This document shows, in pieces, positions 33,675 to 46,712 of a DNA stretch of 64,000 nucleotides. The position numbers and the translations under genes were made by a program. Within the stretch, counting starts at the first letter, position 1. Each line of letters starts with the position of its first letter. The notes under the pieces were generated by a model that saw only the letters and a program-made list of their open reading frames with translations, ran no database searches and was not told the origin of the DNA. The stretch is from Cheiracanthium punctorium (taxonomy: Eukaryota; Arthropoda; Arachnida; Araneae; Cheiracanthiidae): NCBI GenBank assembly GCA_038373885.1, contig JAWZYV010013274.1, positions 930,001 through 994,000 on the forward strand, in the 5' to 3' direction.

Positions 33675-34900
33675 GAGCTCTTGACTCATTCAATCTCATT
33701 CAATCAGAATAATTTTTTTTTTTTTTTAAATAGAAAGAAGTTCTCTATAATAGTCAAATTTACTTATCACTTTGTTACTCCCAAACCTGTTATCTTTTAA
33801 CAATACACAGAAGCTATAATTTTTATTTCCATGCTATTTTTAATATACTATTTCCATTGCACACTTACATTGTACACTTACAATGTAAACGAAGATTCAA
33901 GCTTTTTGAAAATTTCAAAGTGTATGTATATATATGTATACATTTTGCTCTTCCAAAATCATTGTTTCGTATTAAATTGTTTTAGATAAAGACACTCTTT
34001 AAAGACCTTTTTTTTTTCTATTTGTCTAATTAGATACTTTCCTCATTCAAGCTATTCCTTCTATTTTTGAACGTATTTTTTTTAATGAAAAGAATTTTGT
34101 ATTTAAATATTATTATTTTAAGCTAATATTAATCGTAAAATTAATTTCAAAATTTACTACCACCATTATTAATTTTTCCACTCTTTTTTCCGCCTATAGT
34201 TCTTAAAAAAAAGCAAATCTTTTTTAAAAATTTGGAGTTTTTTTTTAAATAAACGCTTTTGAAAATAAGAAAAGAAAAAACAGACTGAAGAAAACACTAA
34301 ATAAAAAGAAAAGATAAAAACAAGTGTAACTAAAATACACAAAAGATGCTTCTCCTCCCTTGCAGAAAGCGTCTGAGATCCAAGTGAAGACACAAACATC
34401 CCCGGGGACACTAACAAAAACAGCAATTTTTCATATTTCTTTAGGACACCTTGAAGGAGACACGCGTAGGAACACTTTTATCCTAGAATGTACCTTCAAA
34501 TGCAGAGATTTCTATTTATATTGGATTCGGTTTGGATTTGATTGACAAGCTGCGATTGAAAAGATTTTTAGAATTATTGTTACGTGGTGAAAAAAAAAAA
34601 AAAAAAAAGATAAGAGAAAATATTTTTATTTTTATTTATTTTTACTGAGTATTTTCTCTTAGTGGGAAAAAAATCTTGTTGATAGAGTAAATAATAAATA
34701 AAATTTTTAAATGAAAATAAGTTTGACCTTAACTTATCCAAATACGTAAGTGGTTCAGAAAGTAAAATAACAAGAACTCTCACGGGTGCTCTTATTCCCC
34801 CGAGAGAATGATATTCCTTGTCCAGGTACAACAGACAATCACAGAAATCATGCCCGTAAATGGAGATAGTATGACTGTAAAGTTAGGAAAATTTGAGATA
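33675..34900. other. AT-rich noncoding DNA
   Basis: T run at 33713-33727 and A run at about 34590-34608. Otherwise nothing recognised. Confidence 0.5.
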
Positions 34901-34959
34901 GAAAAGAAGGATGCGTTGACGGACACACGGTGAGCCATTGAAATGCGAAGTGTAATACG

Positions 34960-35333
34960 ATTTTTGTGGTTAAAGAAACTCTTCTCCAGCTCTCAAGAGG
35001 CACCATGTTGTCGCATGACAACGCCCGTCCACACACGGCCGCGGCTACCCGTGATTGGCTACAGCGCATCCGATGAAACGTATTGGAACGTAATGGAAAC
35101 GTATTCCTTTCCTACGGCCAGGATTTCGCACCCTTTGATTTCTTCGTTCACCTCAGGCCGTTGAAGGAGTGCCTGGTAGGGACGGTATTTCTAAACCAAT
35201 GCCAGAGTTCAGGAAGCCGTCAATACAAGATTCAGCGACCACAGTCCTGATTTCTTCGACGCCCGTTTCGTTAGATAAGTATAAAGAAGGAACAAATACA
35301 TTAATAGTCGTGGAAGCAATGTTGAAAAAATAA
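34960..35333 (+). pseudogene. Mariner transposase C-terminal fragment
   Basis: At 35005 the plus strand reads MLSHDNARPHTAAATRDWLQ, the block around the second catalytic Asp of mariner transposases. After a frame change, DFAPFDFFVHLRPLKECLVG carries the PxDxxPxDF-like region in altered form, followed by EVQEAVN-like and FSDHSPDFFDAR pieces and a terminal VVEAMLKK before TAA at about 35333. The N-terminal half is missing and the reading frame shifts at least twice, so it is a dead fragment. Mariners are cut-and-paste DNA elements common in arthropods. Confidence 0.75.
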
Positions 35334-35339
35334 TCTTTA

Positions 35340-35645
35340 CCAAATGCCTTGTTATGCCGGTGTATCTCTTGAATTTCGTTAATAAAGTTTTTGGTTAAAA
35401 GGACTTGTTACCTTACTTTTTGATCCCCCTTAGTAAAAAGGGATTGGAAATTCAGACATAGCTACAGCGCTACCTTGAGATACGAGTTCAATTCGTTCCT
35501 TGTGGAGCTCGTTAGTCAAAATATTCGTATTTTGAATGAGTTTCTCCTTACTCAAATGAATGAAATTCGGTTAATCTTTGTCAGGCTCAAATAAATCCCT
35601 TAAATCCTTACTCCTTTTTTCTTTTCTTTTTCTTTATCTAGAGCT
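35340..35645. other. Noncoding DNA
   Basis: Nothing recognised. Confidence 0.5.
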
Positions 35646-35649
35646 GGCA

Positions 35650-36020
35650 CTTGCCGTGTAAGCCTTCGTCACAACAGAAGTCCGAAGTGGTGGTCATATT
35701 ATGGGTAGGTACACCCAACAGGCAGCCAACGGTACACTTCTAGGAGCGAGGTCTCGTAATTTTAAACCAATTCAAGATGATAGACCTCCACCTGGATCGG
35801 ACCTCCAGAGATGTCATTTTAACATAATGAACATTAGAGCCATGACAGATTTAATGTGCACCAGCTCCCTCAATCGTACAAGGTCTCACAGCAGTTCCGT
35901 CGAGAGAGGTTGCCACTCTTTCCCAAGCACTGACAAAGTTCGTCGCCGCTTGACGTTTTGGGCTCTGGTGGGAACCGAACGTAAATCGACTGGGCTCCAA
36001 TCCAGGCTCCGAGTTCTTAT
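35650..36020 (-). repeat. SINE family A (reversed, diverged)
   Basis: On the minus strand the order ttcccaccagagccc, cagtgcttgggaaagag, gagggagctggtgcac, catggctctaatgttc, ccaggtggaggtctatcatc, aattggtttaaaattacgag follows family A as at 18178 and 52190. Confidence 0.65.
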
Positions 36021-36269
36021 ATAATATTTACTATAAACCCATATTTTAAAAAAAGTACGTGTGCAAAGTATAAAAATGAAAATCCAAACATATGTTGGCA
36101 GAGCTATGGTAGTCAAAAGCTATGATGACAGTAAATTTTCCTTTCACTTCCCTTTTGTTCATTAATTCAGCTTCCACGCTCATATCCCAAACTCTAATTC
36201 GCATATCAAGCCCAGAAAATTGAACTAATGATGGCTCGTACCTCATAAATCTCGTATATTAGGGGACTC

Positions 36270-36500
36270 GTATCTCGAGGTACCATTACATTTCAAAGTC
36301 TTTGTAAACTCTCTTTTACTTAAAAGACCGGGTTGTGTGCTGGTCAGCACGACTTTAGGCCTGGGTTCAATTCGCGGCTTTCGTGTTTGGGTATTCTTTT
36401 TCCCTTCCTTTTCTAATAAGTTAATTGGGCCGCCTACTAAGTGGCTCCATAATAGAATAGCCAATACTTAATGGTGGCCAATGTCTAGTCAGCAAGTACC
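36270..36500 (+). repeat. Possible further tRNA-derived SINE
   Basis: gtgctggtcagcacgac is followed by gcctgggttcaattcgcggc, a good B box, and then a C/T-rich and a GC-balanced body. No second copy was found in the window. Confidence 0.45.
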
Positions 36501-36581
36501 CGTCGTAATTTTTAAAAAATTAAATGTAACAATTTAACTAATTAAATTAATCCAAGAGCTTCTGTACGTCATTTAAATGTA

Positions 36582-36984
36582 CACTGGAAAAAAGTATGCC
36601 ACTGACATCCAGAAAATAATTGGTGGATCTAAGATTTATGAGTCTACTCCCTATAAATACTAGATCATAGGACAAGACACTTCAGAACCCACTTACCCAA
36701 TTTTTAGATCTCTCCTCGACAAGCTGGTGCTTGTACGCTATCCGGTAGACTTACAAACGGTAATTCTAGTGGATGAATGTATTGAACGATAATGTCACGT
36801 TTCACAAACTAGTCATTCTGCTGTAATTAGCTAGAATATTAGGACTAGAAATTCGTGACCATTTCGTCTATACCAGTTGTGTGGATCACCTACCCGCATA
36901 ATTTTGCGATCTGTTCTTCTAGTTTTGAGACACAGAAAACAACATATATTTGTTCTAGATGATAGTGGTATTTTTTTCTCCGTG
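36582..36984 (+). mobile_element. ~0.4-kb MITE family (copy 1)
   Basis: The ends cactggaaaaaagtatgcc and the reverse complement of the right end (cacggagaaaaaaatacc) form imperfect TIRs of about 35 bases. TA is at 36580-36581 and 36985-36986. Body blocks such as ttcgtctataccagttgtgtg and cccacttac recur in copies at 38249-38702 and 41383-41821. No coding frame; Tc1/mariner-type MITE by target site. Confidence 0.75.
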
Positions 36985-36986
36985 TA

Positions 36987-38245
36987 AGGAGAATAGGTTG
37001 CGAGCATTTTACACTATTTTCAATGAAAAATACTAAAATATTAATAGTAGAAAAAACCGTTTTCAAATGTATAAACTGAAGTAATCATCAGTAATGTGAT
37101 ATAGATTACCTCTTTTTTTTTACTTTGCATGTAATAGTTATTATTTTTGTGTGTGATTCCTTAAAATTATTTATAGCAATAATCGCTTTCACAAACTTGT
37201 GGCATTTTTAAACAATAGGTGAACTAAATATATTCTACATGCTAATTTTTTTCAACCAAATAAATCACAAAGTAAACGAAAATTCAGGTCTCTACAATCT
37301 ATTTCAATTTATTCTTTATTCCCAACAATTAAGTTATCTTCAGTTCAGACTTTTTTTAACATAAAAAGCCAAGAATTTCTAATTAAACACCTTCACAATT
37401 TTATTTTCAAATACCTTCAAGGAAAACTTAAAAGTAATTTCTACTAATTATCTACTTTCAGTACATCAAAGGCGAATTCTTGAACAAACAAGTGCTCTCT
37501 TAAATGACTAAATTAACGTGTATGCAATTCTTTGTAAAAATTTATCAGAGTTTTTTACACACTTAAATAACAGGGAATTTGCCTTATTATACGAGTCGAA
37601 CGTCTTAAAAAGAGTAAATACATCAATGCAATTACGACGAAAATCCCTCTCTGAATATTTTTCATTCCTTTTATACTTCATAATGCTTATTTTGATGGAC
37701 TTTCATCATCAAAATTCATACTAGAAAATTTAACTCTTTATTGTTAAATAAAGTTATTATTAGCCGTTCCATAGGCGACATTTAGCATTCTTATGGGGGC
37801 GAGCGTCTGCATCGTAAAAATTACTTCACAGTAGTCAACAAATTTTAAGAAAAATTGCCGTTCTTTTGAGCGGAAACCTTTGAAGTGCTGCTATTAATAA
37901 GATGCAGAAGGAATGGAATGTTGTGATTCGAAGCACATTAATTAGCATTTCGCCTTTTAAGAGTTTAATGATCACGAGTGCTTTGTGAGTACTTTAGTCT
38001 GGTGGAAAGTTTGCGATGTTAAGATTTGTTTGTCAGAAGCAAATTAAAAATTTACACGATACAAAGGAGAAACGGAAACAAATGATGATTTCCCTAATGT
38101 TGACTCAATTTGAGAATGAGGTATCAATATACAAACAAATCCTAGCTCCTAAAAATTTATTCTAAGAAACAATAAAATATTTTATTGATGCATATGTGAT
38201 GATATAGAAGTAAAAAGCGTTTCAGCATTCAGTTACATCATGTTT
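36987..38245. other. AT-rich noncoding DNA
   Basis: Nothing recognised. Confidence 0.5.
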
Positions 38246-38248
38246 AAC

Positions 38249-38702
38249 ACGTAAAAAATAATATATCGCTCGCATCTAGAACGAATAGCTGGCTATTTTC
38301 TATGTCTCAAAACTAGAAGAATAGATCGTAGAATTATGCGCGTAGGGGATACACACAGCTGGTATAGACGAAATTGTCGAGAATTCCTACTCTGTAGTAT
38401 TCTGGCTAATCCCAGAAGAATGACTATTTTGTATAACGAGAAATTATCTTTCGAGTTTTGGAGCATGGAAATTTGGAGCACTGGAATTACCGTTTGTGAG
38501 TCTACCCACTAGCATACGCAGCAATTTACAGATATTTACATTTGGGTATAAATACCAGATTATAGAGGAGATATCTAAAAATTGTATAAGTGGGTTCAGC
38601 AGTGTCTCGTTCTATGATCCAATATTTACAGGGTGTACATAGACTCATAAATTCTAGTTTCACCAATTATTTTCTAGATGTCAGTGGCTTTTTTTTTAAG
38701 TC
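38249..38702 (-). mobile_element. ~0.4-kb MITE family (copy 2, reversed)
   Basis: The reverse complement matches copies 1 and 3 throughout, including agtggcttttttttaa at the end (TIR), taggggatacacacagctgg and gggttcagcagtgtctc. Confidence 0.75.
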
Positions 38703-38704
38703 AA

Positions 38705-39430
38705 TAAGGTTCAATCCTTTATAGTCTGCATTACATACGTAAAACAGAATGTTGATCTGTACGAACAGTGCTGAGCACTGAATGTTGAAGAGTGTTTCTT
38801 CAGTGTTAAAAATAAATTACTTAAAAGTAAGTACTTTAATGTACTCTCCCTTTTTAAGTACATTTGCATCATAAATGAGTAACTTGGCGTGCTTAAAAAC
38901 TCCAACTCAAAAAATTACCACACGTGCTGCTTAACTTTAAGAGTGAAGAACTCGGAGCTATTACAAGATGACGAAGTACTCAGAAATGGGTACAAATTGC
39001 TATTTCTAAGTACCTCACTTTTACAGTGTTCCCTAAACTGAAAAACTACTGGACCGATCTGAACGCAGAAGAAATCAGCACAACAACAGGCTTTCAACGG
39101 AGTCTTTCAAAGTGAGCAAACCTTGTTAGTTCTACAAAATAGTCCTCTATAGATATTAGGCACCCCTGCAACCCGAAATGCATTAGAATTGGAAGTTAGT
39201 GACAGACACAAAAATGCGATAACACAAAAAAGTGCCATCTTCTATCCATAGTATTCTATTATGAGTACTTTACAGTCCAAATTCGAGTATAACTTTCTCA
39301 TCCATAGTGATCAGTGATCACTTATGACGGAACATGTGTTTAGATTTTCTCGAAAGAATCACTGGTCGAACACATTTTTCCAAAACCCATTACACTAATT
39401 CTTGGGCAGAGCACCATTACAGCTGAACTA
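38705..39430. other. AT-rich noncoding DNA
   Basis: Nothing recognised. Confidence 0.5.
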
Positions 39431-39884
39431 ATACACTCTAACTCGTTTATAACGAGCTCTGACTTAACGAAAACTCATATTTAACGAGGAAATCTGAAAT
39501 ACTTGGTCGGTACAATGTTGAACCTACGGAAGTATAATTTGCTTTTAACAAGTAAACTCCGGCTATAGCGATCAATACAGGCTGTGTCACAATTCCTTCA
39601 CGGGTTTGGAAGGCTTATAAAAATATATATATATTACCAGCACAGCAACAAAGTTCACTTTAAAGAAATGTTTCGAGTTTTGCTTCATAAATAATCAGTA
39701 TGTGAACCTTTCGTGATGCGGCAGAAATCAAGTCTAAAGTCAAATTCTTCCATCCCCCACACTCGCTTTAACATGTCACGATCAGTGGTAGAAAATGCGG
39801 TTGTGATCTATTAGGGTAAATCTTGTAAATCACGTGGCACAGAGGGCACGAATGCACGATCTTTTATGTATGTTTATATATATA

Positions 39885-40352
39885 TTGATGGCATTAAGTC
39901 TTCTCTGATGGCAACATGCACTAATACTGCCTCCATTACTGAGCTTTCATCTTCTTGTCGGTCCACTTCCTCGTTGTTTATTTCTAATAGCTACGGTTAC
40001 AAAAGGACCCTAATTTTGGTCAGGTAACTTGCAGAAACCTAGCTATTATTGTTTTTTTCGATTAATTTGAAATGTGTGTGCGGTGGCGCCTGATGATAGA
40101 GCACACCATTTCAATACCCATTCCATTTTCTGTCTATTTGAGGTTACATGTGATTAGGCTTAAAAAGCCCACCAGTTCTATTTTGGCGCTTTATATCCAA
40201 TTTATCCACTCTTTCGTTGCCTTAAAAGGCTATATTTAAACACTTATCCGATATAAGCTCGTTAATTGGCACCATGTGCTATCTACTTTTATATTTTTAT
40301 TTTTTTCACTTTATCTATGGATTATCTTGGGATTTTACTTTACGTAAGTAAG
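39885..40352 (-). repeat. ~480-bp dispersed repeat (copy 2, reversed)
   Basis: Reverse complement of 29214-29705 with the same ends (ggcattaagtcttctctgat to tttacgtaag). Followed by a TA run at about 40361-40380. Confidence 0.85.
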
Positions 40353-40381
40353 CTATTATATATTATATATATATATATATA

Positions 40382-41100
40382 CAGGGTGATCCAAAAGTCA
40401 AGACAAACTTTAATAATTAATAATTCGAAAACGAATCAACATACAAAGGTACGGTTTGCACCAAACGGATGGAAAAGAAACCGGGTTTTGTGTGGCAATG
40501 AAACGAAAATAGTTCTGTTGGCGAACAACAGATGGCGCTATAGTGTTTTATTTCAGCAAATTTTACAGCAAATGATTTACAAATGAAAAAATGTTGACAA
40601 CTTACAAGTCAGCTTAATTACAGTTAATTGGTACTACAGTAAATTTTCAATGTGCTGCCCATCATTCAGAAGTACAGTTGTGAGACGAGTCACTACACAG
40701 CTCACAGCATTTAGTAGCATTTCTTGCATTACGGCAGACACAATTTGGTGACATCTTTCAGTGCTGCCGGTGATGCCGGTTGGTCGTGGTACACTTTTGA
40801 CTTAGAATCCCCACAGCCAAAGGTCACAGGGCGTAAGATCGGGAGATCTTGGAGGCCATCATTGATTAAAGCAGCGACTGATAATGCGATCCTCCCCAAA
40901 TGTTGAGCGTAGCAGATGTTGCACAGGCAGAGCAATATGAGGTGGTGCTCCATCTTGCATAAAGGCAACTGCTTGAAGTGCCTGTCGCGCTTGCAGTTCA
41001 GGAATAATGTTGTTCTGTAACAGTGCTGCATATCGCTGACCAGTGACAGAAACTGTTTTGAAACCCGTCTGTGTGAACCCGGGAGGGAATTGTGACACAC
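40382..41100 (-). pseudogene. Mariner/IS630-type transposase fragment with one TIR
   Basis: The left edge cagggtgatccaaaagtc after TA is a typical arthropod mariner-type TIR. On the minus strand from 41098 the frame reads GFKTVSVTGQRYAALLQNN, then IPELQARQALQAVAFMQDGA with PPHIALPVQHLL, the block holding the second catalytic Asp, up to a frame break near 40860. A second frame (from about 40870) continues with PILRPVTFGCG and KSKVYHDQPAS, the region that normally holds the third acidic residue. The N-terminal half and the other TIR are missing, so it is dead. Confidence 0.8.
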
Positions 41101-41382
41101 GCTGTATTTTTGTGATTTGTGATATTTCTATTGGCCTTCAGCGAGTCCTTCCTTAGAAAACTCCTTCAGCCTTGCAAAGTTTTCCGAAGTCAATGAAAGT
41201 AACGATGATAACAACGGAACAATTTCAACTTGAACACCACCCCCCAACACACTCAATGGCTTTTAATTAACAAAAAAAAACTTCAAATTTTTTTCGAAGC
41301 CAGCGGTGCAAATGACGATGATTTTGGGGCCACGAGTCTTCGCCAAAGAGCAATAACACTGGACTAAGATAAGACAATTCAA

Positions 41383-41821
41383 AACTGAAAAAAAAAGTAT
41401 GCCGCTGACATCTAGAAAATAATTGGTGGAACTAGAATTTATGAGTCTATGTACTCCCTATAAATACTAGATCATGAAAGGAGACACTTCTGAACCCACT
41501 TATCTAACTTTTAGATCTCTCCTCTATAATCTAATGCTTGTACCCAGGTGTAAATATCTATAAATCGCTGCGTACGCTAGTGGATAATCTCACAAATGTT
41601 AATTCTAGTGCTTCAAAAATCGAACGATTATTTCTTGTTACACAAACTAGTCATTCTGCATTGATATCCAGAATACTACGGACTAGAAATTCTTGACCAT
41701 TTCGTCTATACCAGTTGTGTGCATCACCTACACACATAATTCTATTCTTGTAATTTTGGACACAAAAAACAGCCATCTATTCGTTCTGAATGAGAGCGGT
41801 ATTTTTTTTTTCCTCCGTGTG
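41383..41821 (+). mobile_element. ~0.4-kb MITE family (copy 3)
   Basis: Matches copy 1 in the same orientation (aaaagtatgccgctgacatc, ttcgtctataccagttgtgtg, cctccgtgtgaac). Lies inside the Tigger-like element. Confidence 0.75.
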
Positions 41822-41991
41822 AACAAAATTCTTTTGTATTTACAGAATTTTTTTAAAAAGTGAGCTAAATAATACAGTAAATATGTTTGAATTTTCGTGA
41901 TTTTTTCTCGAACCCGTTTTTTACGAGCACTCGGTTATAGCGAGCAAATATCGTGGCCCCTTAGCCCTCACTATAAGCGAGTTTTCCTGTA

Positions 41992-42715
41992 GTTGCATAA
42001 CATTTTATAGGTGTTTCCGAACATTTGAGTGAAAATTAGACTGCAAATAGACATAGAATACTAGAAGATAGTTTACAAATTAATTGTTCGTAGAATTATT
42101 AAGCCTCGAATTACTAAGCCCCTGTTGGATTATTTGTAGTTTTCAGGCTTAAGAAAAAAATCTTAAAATTTAAAAAAGGGGTGACTTAGAAAATACGAAG
42201 ATGCTAGTATGTGGGGGAAAGAAATTCTAATGAGAAACAGCGATGTAAATTCTACCGCATATGTTTCAAAAATATTACATCGACTCAAAATAAAGGAAAA
42301 CAGAGGAGTATGGCCCTCTAACGAATCCACGTATACTGAAAATGTTTGGTATCGTTGAACTGTTTTCTCAAAAATTCCGAAAAAAATTTCGATACATTTT
42401 ATTTGAGCTATAAAATAACGTTGAAAACTTTGTAAAAAATCAATAGGAACAACCTATAATTTTCATTCAGAAACAGATTAATAATTGTAATCATGTCTGT
42501 TCCCAAAACAGAATTTGAATTTCAGAAAATGAAAAGTGAACCTCGGAAAGAATGTACGAACCGAATTTATTGGTGATTTCACGTATGATTGCTTCTAAAA
42601 ATTGCCAACAATTCTAGAACTTTTTGGGATACAGGTTCGTTTAAAAATAATAGTATTTGTTTAATTGCTAAAATTTAGTTAAATAAAAAAGTAGCAAAAG
42701 ATGCTAACTAGAAAA
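41992..42715. other. AT-rich noncoding DNA
   Basis: Nothing recognised. Confidence 0.5.
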
Positions 42716-42717
42716 GC

Positions 42718-42980
42718 TTTGTGTAATGCTACAGAAAGATTTTTATCTGTATAAAACTACAGTAGTTGTGTGTGTCAGATAAAAAATTTTTGGGTCACTA
42801 ACTGTAAATGCATATGACAAAATACATTTGCTAAAAATAAATTAAAAATAATGTAAGAAATTAAATAAAAATACATTCACGTAGCGCTACAGGAAACATT
42901 TTTATCTATATATAGTAGGTGTGTGCGTCAAAGACAGATTGTTGGTTCGCTAACCGTAAATGTATATGGCCAAACAGAGC
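42718..42980. repeat. Diverged tandem duplication, ~170 bp spacing
   Basis: gctacagaaagatttttatc with gtgtgtgtcag and tcactaactgtaaatgcata recurs as gctacaggaaacatttttatc, gtgtgtgcgtca and tcgctaaccgtaaatgtata. Confidence 0.7.
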
Positions 42981-42984
42981 TGAC

Positions 42985-44452
42985 TAATCAAGCAGTTCGA
43001 TCGGGTTTCCTATCTCTGCCGCTAATCTTTATCCTACCTTCGATTGACTTATTCACCCTGAACCATTACAGGAGATTTCAGAAGGTCTTTAGAGAAGACG
43101 TGGCAAGATCCCCGAAAGAAAGAGGTCATTTTCAGTGAATGGCGACCGTTTTCCAAAGATCGACAGATAAGGCCCTGAGGTTCGTTAACAAAGTTTAGTT
43201 CGGGGTCCCTGAAATCACTTAACCCTTTTGAAGAATAAAAGAAGGTGTTTTTGGATCTGATTCTGAGAAAATGAATCATGTGACGTTTCATTTCCTCTTT
43301 CCAGAAAAGGAAGGAAATGGGAGTCATGAATATCCATTTTCTGTAAAGGCGTTGAGGGTTTTTTTTTTTTCTCCATTAACAAAAAGAACTAACTTGCAGT
43401 AGTCGCCGTCAAAAAAATTATGGTTATTTTTTAAGCATAACCAGAATAAAACGCTCTTCAGCTTAAACTTTAAACTGATATTAGTCCTGATAAATATACA
43501 CTTTAAAACAATGAGTGGAGGTTACCTTAAAGAGGACCCTTAGGAGTGCGACCCTTAAGGAGTGGAGGACATTTAAGGAGTGCGATGGAAACCGAAGACT
43601 AAAATGTAAAATTGTGACTTATCTTTAAACATACAACTTTCTTTTACTTATTTTTTTCCTTAGCTTATCAATCTCAGTTTCCTGAATAATAAATTAAAAG
43701 AAATTGTTCTTGCTTTAAATATTATTAAAATATTTTTGAAGTATACCTTTTAGACAATTCACAATAACCTAATTTAATAATTCAGAAAAGAGCACTTTTT
43801 TCAATAAATTGAATGTTTTTAAAATAATTGAAATGTTTTTTCACTGTGTTTATTTTTTTTGTGTAGATAAGTAAAAAGTTTTTCTTTAATTGTTACATAT
43901 TTTAAATTTAGAATAAATGTTTTCAAATTATTATATTTTTTGATAATCGTTAACGATAACGTATGACAGACATACCTTACCTTAGAAAAGAGGAAAAGTA
44001 CGTAGTTTGTCTACTGCGCCATCTTTTGGGATCAAATTAAAATACTTTCTATAAAGCTTGTGAAATATTTTATGTTATTAAATTCGACGGTTATTGCGTC
44101 ATTTCATTTGCAAAAATCATCCATGTATATATTTTACCTTTATACATTGCAATCAAACTTGAAATAAAAATAAATAAATTAACAAATAAGTAAGCATTTA
44201 CTTTTTTCCCCACATTTTAGCTATGTTACATGAGAAATGTACATTTTATACAGAGAGAAAAAATTTATAAGTGTATTTAATTCGTCCTACCCAAGCAGGA
44301 AAACAACGTGTAAACAAAGCATCCGAAATAAAATAAATACATTTCCATTTGAATATCGTGAAATTTCGCGTTTTCCGTAATTAATTGCTCTTTCTAATGG
44401 AAAATATTTGATACTTTGCTATACAGTATAACTTGCCTTTAACGATCCCTAT

Positions 44453-44518
<66 letters not shown>

Positions 44519-46465
44519 TGAGCGAGACCCTGTCCTGTGCGGAAAATTTTCTAGTTCTGTGAGTGCCGAAATATTAAAGTGTTATAGTTTAGATTTTTAA
44601 CTAAAATTAGCTATTATGAACAATAACTGAAAACAGTCCATGAACTAAAATTTTATACTGATTTGTAATAGATACTTTCTGAGGAGTTTTTTTATAAAAT
44701 GAAACTTGGGGGAAATGGTTAGGTTGTCACACGTATTTTTTAGTATTTTAAATATTGTCTGAAATAGATAGCATTGATTCGATACAACTGCAATCTTTAG
44801 CTTAGTATCACAACAGCGGAACTGCGATTGTAATCATAGATGACATTTCAAATTGTCATTTATTTACGTAAAAATGTCCATTTTCATTTTCAGCAATTTT
44901 TCGGAGATATCTAATGTTTTTAGAATGCAAAAGATTACCTTCATACCTTTTTTTTTATTTTGACATCTTGTAAGTATTACTTTGTTCTCTAAGAACACAT
45001 ACAGTGTTTGTTAGGCATGTGTAAAGGATTTAAATAAATATTTGTAAAGGGGGTAGGTTGTCACAAGCAGCAGGGTCAGATTGTCGTGCTGTGATAATTA
45101 AATCCCAGGCGATATACCACCCTTCAGAAAACAGTTTTACTGATAGAAAGATAAAATTATTTCAGGAAGCAGGCTAGACAAGGATCATTTTAAATTTGTA
45201 GAGCAATAACTGGTTTTTTTTTTACAAGTTATAACGTTCAGCGAATTGAATATAATCAAACATGATCTTTCATTGCTCTGACTGTAAGATGACTTATCGT
45301 TTTGTAATAGCACGTAAGGCAATGAAATATTTATTTCATTAAATTAGAGATGCATACCCTTTAATTTACTAAGTGTTAGTGACCAGAAAAAATCCTAACA
45401 TCTGTGATCTTATGCTAGTTTAATTTTTAGGCTAAAGTTCTGTGGGATACTTTATAAGAAGAATACAGAAAATACTACTTGATACTGATGAGACTGAAAC
45501 GAAGAAGTTCATGAGGCGTTTGTTTTCCAATTAAACATTTTTAAAAAATTTGTAAAAAATTTCATTTTGCATTTCTCAAGAACTGCATGCCAAGAAAGTA
45601 TCTGCATCCATCATATAAAGGATGTCGTGCTAAGTCTTCCATTCCCAGCTTCTGTTGATGAAACGGAGAGGTCAATGAGATGTCAACAGAGATCAATTTA
45701 AATTCCTTTATAAGAAGCTTTTTGATTATGCTGTGCATTAAGCATATGAGACAACCACCCTCCCTATGGGGTAGGATTTAAAACAACTGGCATAATTAAC
45801 TGGAAGTAATTGTCTAAAAAGTCTCCGTTGTTCTGTCGTCGTACATAAAATTAAAAAAGTGTACTATTTTTACAAACTTACGCAAACCGTACCCTTGATA
45901 GGTTGTCCGTTTATTTTATATTATTGATTTTTATTTTTTATTTTATATTTTTCTTTTGCCCTAAAAGTATATAATAACAAAAACTTAAGGGGCAAACAAA
46001 ATATTTCTCCTTATAACGTTTCCTTTATGTAGTATCATTCTCTATAATTGTGCGTCGGTCGTGAATCTTATAATTTTATTTTATTTATTTGTTTTTAAAT
46101 TTTTTATACTTGCTTATTTATTGTGTGCGTACATTTCGTTAGTAGCTATTAATGCTTGGGACTTTGTTTTGTTAATTTTGTTCTAATATACTCGTATTTC
46201 TCCAGGAAAAAAATGCTCAGTAGACCCGAAATTGAAGACGAATTGAGTGTACCTCTGTCGTGTGTGTGAGACTAGAATAAATAAATAAACCACTAGAATA
46301 GTGCAAACAAGCAAATGGGTACGAATTTCTAGTGCCAAGTTCTGGATTATTAATTAATTAATAATGGGGGGAGGGTTATGCTCCTTACAAAAATTCCTTT
46401 ACACAAAATGCATCTCACATACATTTTTATGCGGAAATCTGGATTATTTCTATCTTTTAAGTATC
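42985..46465. other. AT-rich noncoding DNA with TA/T tract
   Basis: A TA microsatellite at about 44452-44501 runs into a T run to 44519. Short reiterations of cttaaggagtg near 43545-43585 and of ggttgtc boxes near 44720, 45055 and 45900. No gene recognised. Confidence 0.5.
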
Positions 46466-46471
46466 ACTCCT

Positions 46472-46509
46472 GATGATGAAACCAAGATTCAAATCTTGTA
46501 TATATATAT

Positions 46510-46565
<56 letters not shown>

Positions 46566-46650
46566 TTATTTATTTATTTATTTATATATATATTTATATA
46601 TATATATATATATTTACAAGGTTTGAATCTTGGTTTCATCATTATAATAT
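46472..46650. repeat. Inverted repeat flanking a TA tract
   Basis: gatgatgaaaccaagattca at about 46472 is repeated as its reverse complement (tgaatcttggtttcatcatt) near 46624. The arms of about 28 bases with one mismatch enclose about 110 bases of TA and ATTT repeat. Confidence 0.9.
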
Positions 46651-46661
46651 CCACCTGTCTA

Positions 46662-46710
<49 letters not shown>
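46497..46710. repeat. TA / TTTA microsatellite complex
   Basis: TA tracts at about 46498-46560, 46584-46611 and 46661-46710, with tttatttattta between the first two. Confidence 0.95.

Positions 46711-46712
<2 letters not shown>

Larger units (their letters stand above)
39434..41989. mobile_element. Tigger/pogo-like element hosting three other repeats
   Basis: The left end cactctaactcgtttataac and the reverse complement of the right end (cag-gaaaactcgcttatag) match the TATAACGAG-type TIRs of Tigger/pogo elements, with TA at 39432-39433 and 41990-41991. Further subterminal boxes (tataacgag, tatagcgatc, ttatagcgagc) support it. Nested inside are the 480-bp repeat (39885-40352), a mariner fragment (40382-41100) and a 0.4-kb MITE (41383-41821). 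No Tigger transposase was recognised. Confidence 0.65.

Noticed and set aside
44500..44540. T run followed by gagcgagaccctgtc, like the 3' part of an Alu
   Set aside because: The similarity is 15 bases only, with no Alu body, and the setting is not primate. Chance.
46468..46500. ctgatgatgaaacc resembling a hammerhead core
   Set aside because: CTGATGA is followed by GAAA with only one base between, so there is no stem II. The match is accidental within the inverted repeat.
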